A stretch of DNA of 45,828 bases from Mnemiopsis leidyi (taxonomy: Eukaryota > Ctenophora > Tentaculata > Lobata > Bolinopsidae), in NCBI GenBank assembly GCA_000226015.1, contig JH153682.1, positions 6,334-52,161 on the forward strand, in the 5' to 3' direction. Below, piece by piece: positions 33,352 through 44,398 of this stretch. The notes beneath the pieces were generated by a model. It was given only the letters and a program-made list of their open reading frames with translations, had not been told where the DNA came from and ran no database searches. The translations under genes were made by a program, and so were the position numbers. How positions within the stretch are numbered: position 1 is the stretch's first letter; the number at the start of each line of letters is the position of its first letter.

Positions 33352-35593
33352 GACAAAAATTTTGGTGAAGGAGCTTGGCCTACAGGTGGAAAACCCCCTA
33401 CAAGCAGGCTTCTCGGCTCGATAGGTAAGTAGGCATGTTCTAGAGCCGTTGCAGAAAATAAAAAATTTGGATAGTCTACTCCAAAAGAAACGTCAAACTG
33501 CGCCTTGGTTTTAAAACAAGCAGCTGTTCTTAGGTTGTCTGGATAGTTAAAAACTGCGCGCTCTGAAAGCCAAGAAAAAATTAGGCTGTCTAGCGATTTT
33601 TGTCAAATCGGCGACTACATGGTCGAACGTACAATTCTACGATTATAACGTTAGCTTACATGCTTAGTAATTTAAATGATGAAATAAAAAATTTGTCGAT
33701 CAGATCATTGGATTTAAAAGACCGTACTGTTGTTTACTGCAACTCAAAATTGCATTACATAATTTGTAGGCAAGGCAAGTACAATATGTAGTAGGATTTA
33801 TTTCGTAAGGAGGAGTCCGGTAGATGAAGCTGAACATTTGATAATTATGCCAATGAGTGAATAGTGATGGCTACAATTAGCATGGCTCATTCCTTTAGGG
33901 CATTCCTTTATTTTGCTTTTTACGTTGAGTTGTTCAGCCTGCTGAGTGCTCAAGTTAAAACTCTTACATGAGTTTTGCTTGTAAATCATATATCTGGCTT
34001 TTTAAGTTATTTTTGTAATCTCATAATTTACCTCAAGGCAAATACCATTATTTCATTGGAATGCAAGATCTATACTCATAAACTTTTTTAAATTCCTAAC
34101 TGAGAGCCATTATACACCGAGAGCCTTTTGTATATCAGTGGTTATCAGGTGGAAGTTTTAAACCACAGGCCAAGCCGGTTCAAAGTAAAGCGAAACGAAT
34201 TTATCAACAAGGAGTTCATAAAGGGTTAGTGTCAAATTCGAAAGCCGACAAACACAAAAGATCTTAAAACAAGGCGCGATGAACCAGATTCTGTCTGGAT
34301 GGACAGATCAGTTCAATGAACAGTGACCAAACAAAGGCTTATTGATTTTTACCGCGTCAAAATATACCTGGAGGCTACCTTGCAATATATTGATTATCTA
34401 TAAACGAGATTAGCGCACAAACTGTAGCACTAAAATGTAATGATATTATTGATGAAGGAGCGATGGAGTGCTAATATAGCCGACTGGAAATATATTAAGC
34501 TGTCGACGGAAATTTGACTTGGAACAGTGAACTGAAGTAATGTATATAATGATATTAGCTAGGCTTAAAACACACGTCAAAAAACTAACACGTTCTAATT
34601 TTGTCTGGTCTGCAAACTGTTCCTCTGCCAGGTAAGTCAGTGCATATTTTATAATTATACATGGCAGAAACCATACTATATTAGTTATTGTGCTGGGATA
34701 GTATTAAACATTCCCTGATCCCCATTCTAAGACTGCTCTGCAATTACTCCTTGAATCCGTTTTCTGCAATGTCGCAATACAATGGAGTGATATCTAATTA
34801 AGCAATTTGAAATTAAGTTCTAAAATGTCGAATGATAACAATAATAAAGTCTAATTAATGTCTTTCTTACAAAGCATGCTCCTATTCAATGATAAAGCGT
34901 TGGATTTTGTTAAATTACCTAAGAGAGAACTAGCCAGACCGGCAAGGTTAACGAGCATGTTAGATCAAAGGCCTTAGGCTCTGGTGCCAATTAAAATTCT
35001 ATGTTAAAGGATAAAGTAATCAACTTAATCTAATATAGTCATAATGAATGCTAGACTCAAACAATTACCCCAGATCAATCTGAATACTAAATAAGGTTTA
35101 GTTGCCAAGTGATGGAGTGAGGGTCTACAGCAAAGAATTGTTATCTTTAAAGACTTTAATAAATTTAATAGGGATGTCTAGGAGGAATACCCCAGACGCT
35201 ACATTGGAAGATAAAGAATTAAAGAATCAGCTTTGAGCTCAGAACAATAGAGGGCACTTTGAAGCTGCATCAGATTAGATCATTTCAAATGTAACTCGTA
35301 AACAATTTTCACAACTCCGATACTCATTTGCAGCTATGAGGCGATCGTGTATATGCATAACATTATGCAATGTCAAAAGCTTCGGCCGTGTCAAAAATCA
35401 AGTTCTTGGTTTTGAACGAAATTGAATGACTTTAGACAATCATGCAAAATGGGTGTCAGCGTTGGATAGTTTTTCGAGTGAGCGCCCAGCAATAACATAA
35501 TGAAAAACTGTCATTAAAATTAATCTGACTGACAATTGGAGACATTAACAAATGGCGACTTCAAAGTAGTTTAACCGGTCGAAAAGACGCCTG
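33352..35593. other. Intronic AT-rich sequence, no gene recognised
   Basis: Open frame 33600-33791 (plus) has no recognisable domain. No splice-supported exon on the minus strand. Confidence 0.4.
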
Positions 35594-35845
35594 ATGTTTA
35601 CACCGCTGCTAGAAAGAAATAGAGAGACAATGTTGATATTATATTCCGACATATTATATACCCGAACACAATACACTGTAAAACTACGTAAAGCCGGAAC
35701 AATAGCAAGTATGGAAGATGCATGTAATGATAATATTGATGAAGACGCACGAGAGTGTCCCGACATAGGCAGTCATCCTGACCAATATATAATTAAACTG
35801 GACTGTCAATATACACTGGATATACATTCTATTGTTCTTGGTTGA
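35594..35845 (+). pseudogene. Possible eroded F5/8C / fucolectin-like domain fragment
   Basis: The 83-codon frame ends with ACNDNIDEDARECPD, then SHPDQYIIKLDCQYTLDIHS. This recalls the A-x-D-G...C...P-W-W-x-V-D-L-G-x-x-Y-x-I pattern of fucolectin/discoidin-type domains, with Trp residues replaced. No clear splice sites bound it. The match is by eye only and may be coincidence. Confidence 0.2.
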
Positions 35846-36949
35846 GAAGCTGCAGCCCTGCCAAGCATGACATATACTTCGGCTGGACACAAGTACAGGG
35901 TATATATATTAAACGAGGAATAGGCTGCCGTATTAAAAGCTTGGGAGAAATATTTACCCTGGTTATATAACTGACTTGAGGTTCCTGCCCGGAGTCTGGT
36001 AACAAATTTGTCCAATCCGGCTTTGAGAAACTACACTGGCATCCTTCCTTCTTTTCATTTCGCAATTCATTGGCATTCCAACGACTCATATATAATGTTC
36101 CCATGAGCTTATCTGACTGCCAGACATTTCAGGACTGATGAGCGTATTTGTCTTGCATGGACAGGGTCTACGTCATCATTTAGCTCTCCAAGCAGATTTT
36201 ATGTGATGTACTCTCAGTAAAGTTTCAATATGGTCTAATAAAAGCTTTGGTGCTTTTGAAAAGTTTTTATGGGGCCGATGAGAAATTTAACGATAATATT
36301 TTTGCAGCTGTCAGCGCGGGTTTAATTTGGTCCTTTGAAAACATTTTTAGAGCAGTTTTGTTGTGGCATATTGGTGACTCTAATACTGATCAGTGACACT
36401 GTTGTTTACAAATGACTTACTTGTCGTGATCAAGGATTTGATGAACGATATGTTAGCTAAAAGGATTTTTACCATGGTCACTCCTTCATACTTGCAAGAT
36501 AACCTAACAATGCATTCAACCCACAACACAGGATAATATCAAGATAAAATCAATAGAAAACCTACAAAAAGGCTGAAAACATAACTCCCTGAACTACCTT
36601 ATATCTAACCAAGGTGAACACCGTTACTACACGTAAAACTAGAGCGTCTAGTGAACTCTAATGAGTCCGGTTCCAGCTTATTAACATTGCCGTCTGTCAA
36701 ATTGTGTCGTGACCTAAGCGAGCTGGTACTGCTTACATACTACCGTGTATAACGAGTCATGAATTTAGCATAATATTTATCGCACTAACGAGGACTGACT
36801 AGGTAATGGATAAATATATCATCGGTTGTTAACGAATGTCGGGTATAAGGAACTGAGTTTTGAACGCAACCAGAGGTGATATATCTACGTGTGATGTCTG
36901 TCACTGCTTCGGGGGCGCTATTTCTAATTTCGTATTAAAACAAAGGCAA
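35846..36949. other. Intronic sequence, no gene seen
   Basis: AT-rich. A consensus minus-strand donor near 36421 (ACAA|GTAAGT) has no ATG-bounded exon upstream. Confidence 0.4.
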
Positions 36950-37020
36950 TATAGGCTCTGAAAAGTATTTACAACGTAAGGTAAAGCTCTGAAAAGTATT
37001 TACAACGTAAGGTAAAGCAA
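36950..37020. repeat. 33-bp direct duplication
   Basis: GCTCTGAAAAGTATTTACAA + CGTAAGGTAAA occurs twice in tandem. Confidence 0.85.
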
Positions 37021-37965
37021 CCCAGGCTACAGCTAAAAATGTCGTGTGCCTTTGTCCAAGCTCCATTTCGGGAGGCGGAATACCACCGTGTATTGCCAAG
37101 AATTAGACGGTGTCAAACTAACAAACTAACAAAACGCGCTACTGACGGACCTATATCTTCGAGAGTGAGACATTTGCCAAACATCATAGGTGGATATAAA
37201 ACGTATCCCGGTATCGAATGTACAGCAGTTTTTCAAAATTCTATTTTTAGAATATTTAAAATACCCGTTTTTCATACCCTGCACTAGTGTGTTATAAGTC
37301 AACACAATAACACATGATACAACCATTAAGGAAGCTCAACTTGTGGCAGAGTGTATAGCCCTGTGCAGTTTACAGTTAAACTTATAACGCATACTCTCTG
37401 GAAACCAGACATTTAAGGGAATGGGAAAGAACAAAAGTATCGCAAAGGTATAGTTGCAGAGAAAATTACAGCGCGACATTGCGGGCAGACTGCTCAAACT
37501 GCCACCAGCAGTACCTAATTGCCACTAGATGTTAGCGTGCACTAGAAAGATTCTACTGCAGCGAAGCATTAAGTTCACTCCACTGATAAAACTGTCGATC
37601 TTGTCGATCTCACTTAATGGACAATTTATAAATTACCGCTACCTCATTGACATGTCGTTCCCGGAATTACGGCCCGTACCATCCAACCTTTCTTTGAATC
37701 ATAACTGAGTACTGGGTAGTTTGATTGGAAGTCGCTTTGACGTCTGATAAGGCTATATTGTCAATCATAGTAATGAATAGCCACGCATAATTACCCTCTC
37801 CGGCATTTAGTGGGAGACATTACCGATCTTTAAATATCACGGAAACTTTTGTCCGGCTTGATAATCAGATAAAATATTTTCACAGCAAGATTATTTTATC
37901 ATCTCTGTTCACCCTGCAATGTCTTTAAATATAATATAATAAAGCAATTATTGTTACACTTTTTA
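37021..37965. other. Intronic sequence, one unassigned plus-strand frame
   Basis: Frame 37039-37287 (plus, 82 codons) starts MSCAFVQAPFREAEYHRVLP and has ordinary composition, but no recognised domain or convincing donor. Confidence 0.3.
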
Positions 37966-38085
37966 TCAAATTGAAATTATCACTTTGTATCAATTCGCAG
38001 TAAACCACTTTGTAATTGTATAAATTCGCTGTAAACCGTGTTGTATCAATTCGCAGTAAAAGCTGCTTTTAATCAATTCGCAATG
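37966..38085. repeat. ~25-30-bp tandem repeat, about 5 copies
   Basis: The unit is TTGTATCAATTCGCAGTAAA with CCAC or CCGTG between copies. Confidence 0.8.
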
Positions 38086-39459
38086 GCTAGGTCGTATGGA
38101 TTCGTGTTCGCGAACCACTTGGCATTATCAATTTTGTAGTTGCACAGTTTTTAGTTAACTCATTACTTTATCAGATATAATCAGCGACATTTTAGCTCGC
38201 GACATGTGAGCTCGCCCGCTCGCCAACTAGAATTTTTCTTTCACCTAATATCTAGCTCGGATTTTCAGGTTATTTGCTCAACCTATGGAACAGAGAAAGT
38301 CGGGCTTTTTGTAGACTGCCTTAGAAAAAACTTTAATAGGAGCAAACTCAGATGAATTGCAGTATTTATACCTGCAATGATAACAGCGAATCTTAAAATC
38401 GGACATGAAAAGCAGAATAAAAAACTCCATGAAAACTTTCTCCGACAAGTTCGGTGAAGGAGCCAAGACAGGATCTAAAATCTGAAGAATTTCGTTCCAT
38501 ATTTCGATATGATTTAGGCAGTGAGGCTGCCAAAGATGGTTCATGATGAAGAAGACAGTTTTGCAATTCTCTAGGCATATAAAGTCCATACGGGGAAAAA
38601 AGGAGCAGGGTAGAAAAAACCTGCTAAGTTAAAACTTGGACGTGCCACTGACGTAAATGGGTGTTTTTTGGAGGGGAAATAAATAGTTTAAATCACGCGT
38701 TATCGTTGCTTGATATTGATTGGCGACACCTAACATATGTTATCACATCGATCGCTTGCTATCGGACGATATGAAAATTTATTACCCTTCCGCAAAAACA
38801 CCTTTTTCTATAGGGGTTTCTTTCTAAAATACAATGTATTCGGTAGTGTATAAGCAAGATCAGCACATCAAGACAAAACGAAAAGGTAATACAATCATAA
38901 TGCTTTATAAAACAGCGTGATACATCTGAAGCAAAAAGACGGATTAAACGGCCAGACAGGCACTTAAAAAATCAACCCCAATTAATACTGACTCGTGAAG
39001 TTATTATAGGCGTACACATGAGCGTGAGATCTCCTATCCTGATCGATATTCAATGATGATTTGATCGCACTGTTCCATATCACTGCGATAAGCGATAAGC
39101 TAATGTGGAAAACAAAGAAAGATAATTGAAACGGCAATCGGTTGACAACTGGAAGGAATTACCTGTGTCGGTAAGATTATTATGTTGATGACTGTAGTGC
39201 GTAAATCCTATTAGTTGCTCTATTGTTTGGAAGACTATGACTAAGTGACTATGATTAAGTGAGAATTTATACCACTACTTTGGTTGATACAGTACCTGTG
39301 TTTGTCAACAAAGACTCTTTGTTGGCACGGTAGCTACCTTAGTATCTTGGCTGCTAAAGTGCCTGAATTGGTACATGGTTGCTATATAACTCGACTTGGT
39401 TGCTATGGTAACTGTCTTGGTTGCTATAGTACTTTTGTTAGTTGCTAAAGTTGGTGTCT
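38086..39459. other. Intronic AT-rich sequence, no gene recognised
   Basis: A 103-codon minus frame at 38278-38589 with an ATG start has no recognised domain and no phase-1 donor. Several GGTTGCTAT(A/G)GTA motifs lie at 39370-39440, X-box-like. Confidence 0.35.
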
Positions 39460-39632
39460 AGTATACTGACATACTATAAAAACAAACTGACATACTATAA
39501 AAACAAACTGACATACTATAAAAACAAACTGACATACTATAAAAACAAACTGACATACTATAAAAACAAACTGACATACTATAAAAACACACTGACATAC
39601 TATAAAAACAAACTGACATACTATAAAATTAA
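39460..39632. repeat. 21-bp minisatellite, 8 copies, in frame
   Basis: The unit is ACTGACATACTATAAAAACA + A; seven near-identical copies and a final partial one. The plus frame (YKNKLTY repeat) is a by-product. It ends 25 bases from the donor of candidate first exon E. Confidence 0.95.
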
Positions 39633-39655
39633 CATCACTATCAAAACCAACTCAC

Positions 39656-39795
39656 CCACAGGAGATACTCTTCTAGCCCCCCTGATCCGCTTCCTATCGG
39701 ACCGAGACAGCTGGCTCCCTTCCCCCGGGACAACAACCACGTTGTTCCGAAGTGAGAGAGTACTTTCGGTCCCCCCGGAGAATCCTCCCTGACAT
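39656..39795 (-). CDS. Candidate first exon E of the K+ channel, reading frame broken
   Basis: A consensus donor, TGTGG|GTGAGT, follows GC-rich sequence. The frame that leaves phase 1 ends RSDRKRIRGARRVSPV, strongly basic with an RRVS site, but has no ATG. The only suitable ATG (39795; MSGRILRGDRKYSLTSEQRG) is in another frame that hits TAG before the donor. A single extra base, for instance in the six-C run near 39770-39780, would explain both. So this is either an assembly or sequencing error, a frameshifted allele, or a non-coding exon. Unlike the neighbours it is not intact as given. Confidence 0.4.
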
Positions 39796-40985
39796 GGCAG
39801 CAGTGACCTGCTGATCACATGACACAGCCGCACAAATACTGATAACAGTGTGTAAAAACCTGGGAAATGTCTTGCGTCTTCGCGGAGAAATGTGCTAGCC
39901 CACCTGCATTTTACCACATCGCATATATTCTATTGATCTTTTATGTGAGCAAACATACAAATATAATTCCAACGTAGAGTAACCTTGTACTTATACAAGT
40001 TTAGTATATTTTCACGGTGAAATTGAAATATTGAAATTCCTTAGAGGTTCATTCCGATGTAGATTCTGCATGACGTCAATCCAATGACAAAGAAATTCTT
40101 GTAATATTTCTTATTGTCTTACAGAACACAGTACATACATGAGTACATTTATTGGGTTTAGTGGTTGACTCACAAAAATATTCTCTTTGTTTTCTTTAGC
40201 AATGCTATTATAACCTATTACGGTCTATAAACGGTCTATTTTGACTTAAAATCTATTAAACTCAAATCCTCACGAATGGTGATAAACTCTACTATCACTG
40301 CAGAGTGCATACGAAATCCTTCCCGTTATCCTCCTTAACGCTTTTGGTAAAACAAAAAAATCTTCACAAGACAACTGATACTGCAACGTACAGACTTCTT
40401 ACTTTCTTATACTCCTATATCTTGTTTGTGGGTTTGTTACTCGATATACTTATATCTGAATATAATCTAAAAATAAACAGTGATTGGTCAGGATCGACAC
40501 ACTTGTATACCAGATGATATGTGTGAAAAGGATAGAATTTTTCCAGATGATACATAAAATTGATAATCGAGAACAAACATCATAAGGACTTGACCTTCTT
40601 TCTAGTTTTGTGCTCTGTCCCATTTGGATCAGACTCAAATCAGCGACATTTAACGTTCACATGGCGATGTTTGAAATTCGATTGCATCACAAAATCCAAA
40701 GTTTGCAGCTTAAATAATTTGCAAAAAAAATCAACAAATACGAAAGCCGTTCTAAAAAGGGGTAAAAAAACCATAATTTTTTATTACTTTTTTCGGGAAT
40801 ATAACTAAAAGTCTTTGCAGCGAAGATTGAGGCTGAGCTGAGATTTCACCATGTTATAAAGATGGCTCATCCAAAGACAATCTTCTGTTGAGTGATAACA
40901 TCTACCACTCTTTAAGACAGACCCATTCCACTGCCCACTTAAAGTACCTTGTCCCATTATAATTAAGTAATAGGATGATACTCAC
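39796..40985. other. Intronic AT-rich sequence, no gene seen
   Basis: Frames at 40305-40517 and 40560-40808 (plus) show no domain. Confidence 0.4.
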
Positions 40986-41049
40986 AATTACTGACATCAA
41001 TCGAGCCATTTCTGCGGTTTCCGTTCCACGAGGAAACAACGCCCCTCAT
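40986..41049 (-). CDS. Alternative first coding exon F of the K+ channel
   Basis: Twenty-one codons plus one base from ATG 41049 to the consensus donor AATT|GTGAGT. The peptide is MRGVVSSWNGNRRNGSIDVS plus Asn: a short head with Val-Val and Trp, then an Arg-Arg pair near residue 12, the ball layout. It leaves phase 1; the junction codon is Cys, which is unusual among the set and could matter for redox-sensitive inactivation. A second ATG within the exon (MARLMSVI) is phase 0 and would not fit. The flanking sequence 41050-41290 is GC-richer than the surroundings and may hold its promoter. Too short to be found by ORF length. Confidence 0.55.
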
Positions 41050-41422
41050 CAGAAGTGCGCCGACAGACACAACAACACCAACTACAAAACTATAGAGTCA
41101 CGCTGTAAAGAGAAGTACTGAGGGAGCTGGCCGTGATTGTGGGGGGACTTTATTCGATCACCGCTCGGAGCACGTCATTAGTTGGATCTTCAACGAGTCG
41201 AACCAACCGTAGAACGGCCCTGTTGGGTCGTGTGGGACAAGCAAGCTGCTGTCCCTTTCTGACCGGGTTTAGTTTTCCCACGGGTCGTATCATTGCCTTG
41301 TTGGGGCGGTTATGTGCAGTCAAATACCGTGTGATGAAATTTGAGCGGACCTATGACGGATGGCGGATGTTTGCGAGTGGTGGAATGCTAGAACTCTGTT
41401 ACAGTTAGTGATTTATCTGCAG
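41050..41422. other. Shared flank of first exon F and of the plus-strand terminal exon
   Basis: Moderately GC-rich; an open plus-strand frame at 41133-41408 lacks an ATG start and looks like a shadow. Confidence 0.35.
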
Positions 41423-41680
41423 GTATTTGATGATGGATCAATTCGCAACATTGCTACGGAAATATCGAGTGGTATGATAGTATTATTAATGTTGCTGTTA
41501 CTGTATTCGATAACAGGTGTGACCTTTTCTGCGGAAAATCCTATAGACCTTCGAAATATTTTAGCGTCTTTGCCTACTGATCGTTCAAAGAATCAATTTA
41601 TAAGGCTAACAGACAAAGACTTTAGTAAGAAATTAATTCACAGATCAGACAAAAGGTGGCACGGACCTGATGAATCGTAA
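41423..41680 (+). CDS. Putative terminal exon of an unidentified plus-strand membrane-protein gene
   Basis: The acceptor TTTATCTGCAG precedes an 85-codon frame starting VFDDGSIRNIATEISSGMIV, with one membrane helix (about residues 19-36, rich in Leu/Met/Val), then a polar, charged tail ending DKRWHGPDES and TAA. A canonical AATAAA at 41718-41723 lies 38 bases after the stop, which supports a real 3' end. It might be the last exon of the gene that starts at 14457, since both encode membrane segments, but no linking exons were found. Family not recognised. Confidence 0.4.
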   Translation, partial: VFDDGSIRNIATEISSGMIVLLMLLLLYSITGVTFSAENPIDLRNILASLPTDRSKNQFIRLTDKDFSKKLIHRSDKRWHGPDES

Positions 41681-41717
41681 CGCTATTCAATTAGGAGACG
41701 AGGGTTAATACAATACA

Positions 41718-41723
41718 AATAAA
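41718..41723 (+). terminator. Poly(A) signal AATAAA of the plus-strand exon
   Basis: Exact AATAAA 38 bases after the stop codon at 41680. Confidence 0.5.
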
Positions 41724-42215
41724 ATAAGCTATCTCCAAACACTAACGACACAATACGGCACAACACGGCACCCTTTTAGGGGTGTGTATAACTGTAAAAC
41801 GCAACTTCATACCGCCGGACGCCGCCAGTTTTCAATCTAGACTGGATACAATTTCACATTAGCTACTGTAGCAGGTCCTATGTGTAAACATGATAGCCGT
41901 TTATTAGTCGTGGCCTCATAAAGTTACATAAAACTAGAATTACAATATTCATTTGAAGCTGGATGGCCAAATGTTTGCAGATAATCTAGATGTCTATCCG
42001 TTATGAACTGCTAGAGGAGCTAAGGTACTGCGGCTGGGTTGGAGTCACGGGTTCAGAGCACACTGGGTTGGATTCCCCTTATAACCCCTTTAGACGATCA
42101 AGCAAATAATTTTCTGCCCTTACCTACTTAACCCCCAGTTCTACTCCCTCGCTTCATCATATTCGACTTAGCAGTTTATGATTGTTAAGGTTTTCAGAAA
42201 TCCGATCGATTCTTG
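41724..42215. other. Intergenic/intronic sequence, no gene seen
   Basis: A strong minus-strand donor near 42124 (GTAG|GTAAGG) follows an ATG frame (MMKRGSRTGG) that meets a stop just before it. Confidence 0.4.
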
Positions 42216-42253
42216 ACTTACCGTACAGCAACCCGATCGATTCTTGACTTACC
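42216..42253 (-). repeat. 31-bp tandem duplication that copies the splice donor of first exon G
   Basis: TACG|GTAAGTCAAGAATCGATCGG is present twice, so a second consensus GTAAGT (42216-42221) lies 31 bases beyond the exon G donor (42247-42252). Use of the second site would extend the exon and leave phase 2, out of frame with the channel. Confidence 0.85.
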
Positions 42254-42433
42254 GTACATATTTACAACAGTGTTCCACAGAGCATCCTTTACGGGAACGG
42301 GTCCTCTTCCCATGGACTGCTCCAGTGTTTTAGAAACACTCCCAAACATCTGAATAACCGATGTCCGTCTTTGTCGCCTCCTGGCCGAGCTAGCCAGGAC
42401 TTGTGCCGCTATCACCGCTTTGGTTGCCGCCAT
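42253..42433 (-). CDS. Alternative first coding exon G of the K+ channel
   Basis: Sixty codons plus one base from ATG 42433 to the perfect donor TACG|GTAAGT. The start MAATKAVIAAQVLASSARRR followed by QRRTS is a textbook ball layout: about 16 mostly hydrophobic residues, then five Arg in seven, with an RRTS kinase site. The rest (GSVSKTLEQSMGRGPVPVKD, then a Trp-containing end VVNMY) would form the chain. It leaves phase 1; the junction codon is Gly. The ATG context (CCCATGG) is good. GC content is well above the flanks. It resembles exon A in its MAA start. Joining across about 38 kb to 4218 is inferred; nearer exons would be skipped as intron. Confidence 0.7.
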
Positions 42434-43140
42434 GGGAAAATACCAGAGCAGGTAAAATCAGCAGTTTTGGGAAAAATCAAAAGTTGTTGTTCATGAGCTT
42501 GAGCTCATGTCCCAATTCACAGACCAAAAGTAGTACGAGAGCAAGTGAACTAATTAGGTTGTCATAAAAGGTGTCGTTGGGCAAATTTGAATGTAGGAAA
42601 TTGTATGACAATTGCATGGCACGAGGCATGCATTTACAATTACTGTATTGTCAGAACTAAAGTAATGATTTTTTGTTGTGACTATTCATGAAGTGATTAT
42701 CCGACTCCATTGTTAATGTGAACTGTCGCTAATGTCTCATAGGTCTTTCAATAACTAATTATCATAAATTCGTTTGCCTATTATATGGAGTATGGCCCTT
42801 ACAGATTATGATGCGATTGATGAATATTTTCGAATATACATAAGATGAACTATAGCATATTTGTAGTACTATATATAGTACTATAAATAGTAGCCCAAAC
42901 ATACCCCATTTTAGCTTAAGCCTAAGCATTTTGCTTTACTTTTTTAACATTAGTTCAACCATCTTGCATTGATCATGTTCACACAAACTATTAAAACATA
43001 TTCAAATACTCACCTGATCGTGAACGGTCAATAAAGATATCATATCAATAAAGATATCATATCAGCTCATGCATGATAACAATACATCGCTCTATATGTA
43101 AGTTCTCATGATACTCCAATTATACCACATATAAGTACTT
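42434..43140. other. Upstream flank of first exon G, AT-rich
   Basis: Includes a perfect donor CAG|GTGAGT on the minus strand (GT at 43012-43013) after MISLLTVHDQ, which is phase 0 and does not fit the channel, and a ~20-bp duplication (CAATAAAGATATCATAT) at 43026-43065. Confidence 0.4.
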
Positions 43141-43380
43141 TTAGGCACTTTTTAGCCATGATACTTGCACACAGCACACTACACAGGTTTCCAAACAGTT
43201 ATTGTAAAGCAGATCACTGATCTGGCAGCATTCCCAGTGATCTGCTGCACGTGCACAGTTGGCATATGCGCGCACCACTTCAATTGCACGTGCAAACAGC
43301 TCACCGGAGGTTGGCGTCAACACGTCATCTTCACTCTCCTCCGTAATATAGCCCGACCTTCTGCTTACTCGAGAAACTAC
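43141..43380 (-). mobile_element. Possible C-terminal remnant of a pogo/Tigger-like transposase
   Basis: The minus frame reads EESEDDVLTPTSGELFARAI then EVVRAYANCARAADHWE, without a start codon. An acidic stretch followed by a 'PT..EL..A.E.LR.Y' helix resembles the tail after the DDE domain in pogo/Tigger-type transposases. No DDE residues or TIRs are visible nearby, so this is a weak, by-eye assignment. Confidence 0.25.
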
Positions 43381-44186
43381 CCTCTCCGCTAAATAGAGAG
43401 ATTATTAATTTAAATTGTGTATATGATTTCTATAATTACTGTGAAAATTGTATTTGACAAAATTTTAAAAATATCTGTCATTGATGGAATAAAGACGATT
43501 TACAAACCAATTAACCACTTGCACGATTAAGCTTTAATATTGAACCAGTTAACAGCTTTTTTTGAAGAAAAACAGGCTCATGTCAGAAAATCCACAGCCG
43601 TAATCATCTCATAAATAACAGGTTATAACGATCGCAAGCATTTCTAGTCCTTATTATAAATCACGTACCAACAGCACATATAAAGTTAATGATCTAAGTT
43701 AATTAATACAAGGATTGTAGTTAACTTACACTACTCTACTCGACCAATACAATCTACCACCTCGAGCTGGTTTACTCTCTTATAGGCATCATTGCGTTAC
43801 TAGAGTACTAGGTTCCCACCCTTAAACTAACCTCATAACTCTCGATGTAATGATACTATTATGTTGCTTGGGCTCCTCGCATAAATCAACCTTGATCCAG
43901 TTGAGCTTCAGTATACTCTTTTCGTCGAAGCGCTTTGACTTTAGCGCCAACATTCATGTTTTTGTCGAATTTTTAACTTATTTACTGTATAGAGTGTAGA
44001 CGTTACTGCTTTATTGTAGATTTCTGCGAAAAACAATATTTTCTAAGGTTATCATGCCTATTTTTGTGATGGTTCTTTGCAAGTGACTAATGATTGGCCA
44101 ATGAAAATTAAGATGAATAACAATCTTGTCAAACACCTCCCTTACGTCGAATCCCTCCCACCGCCGCAGAACTTCCTAGGGCCTGC
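43381..44186. other. AT-rich sequence, no gene seen
   Basis: A minus-strand donor near 43727 gives no open exon. Confidence 0.45.
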
Positions 44187-44398
44187 TTAAGACGCTTGGA
44201 ACCGCTTAGAACAGCTTGAAATTACTTATGAACTGCTCACCGTGAACAACATAGGACGTTTAAATCGGACCGATTTCGCGCCGGCATATAAATAAGTGTG
44301 CCTAAATCGCGCAATGGATCCTGTAAAACGCCCTATGTTGTTAACGGTAAGGACCGTTTATAAGGACTAAGAATAGTTTAAGATTTTAAGAACCGCTG
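44187..44398. mobile_element. Imperfect fold-back (inverted-repeat) element, ~75-bp arms
   Basis: GTGAACAACATAGGACGTTT (44242-44261) is the near reverse complement of AAAACGCCCTATGTTGTTAA (44325-44344), and weaker pairing continues outward for ~50 bases on each side. The spacer of ~63 bases is GC-richer (GCGCCGGC). This is consistent with a MITE or fold-back element. No clear target-site duplication. Confidence 0.6.

Noticed and set aside
38278-38589. 103-codon minus-strand ORF with ATG
   Set aside because: No recognisable domain and the only plausible donor is phase 2.
42030-42090. tRNA-like B box (GGGTTCAGAGC...) at 42.05 kb
   Set aside because: No matching A box or cloverleaf arms found by eye.
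42125-42160. MMKRGSRTGG before donor TAG|GTAAGG at 42.12 kb
   Set aside because: The frame meets TAA before the good donor; only a poor GTTAAG site would keep it open.
43014-43043. Perfect donor CAG|GTGAGT after MISLLTVHDQ at 43.0 kb
   Set aside because: Phase 0 and other ATGs upstream hit stops; no fit to the channel exon.
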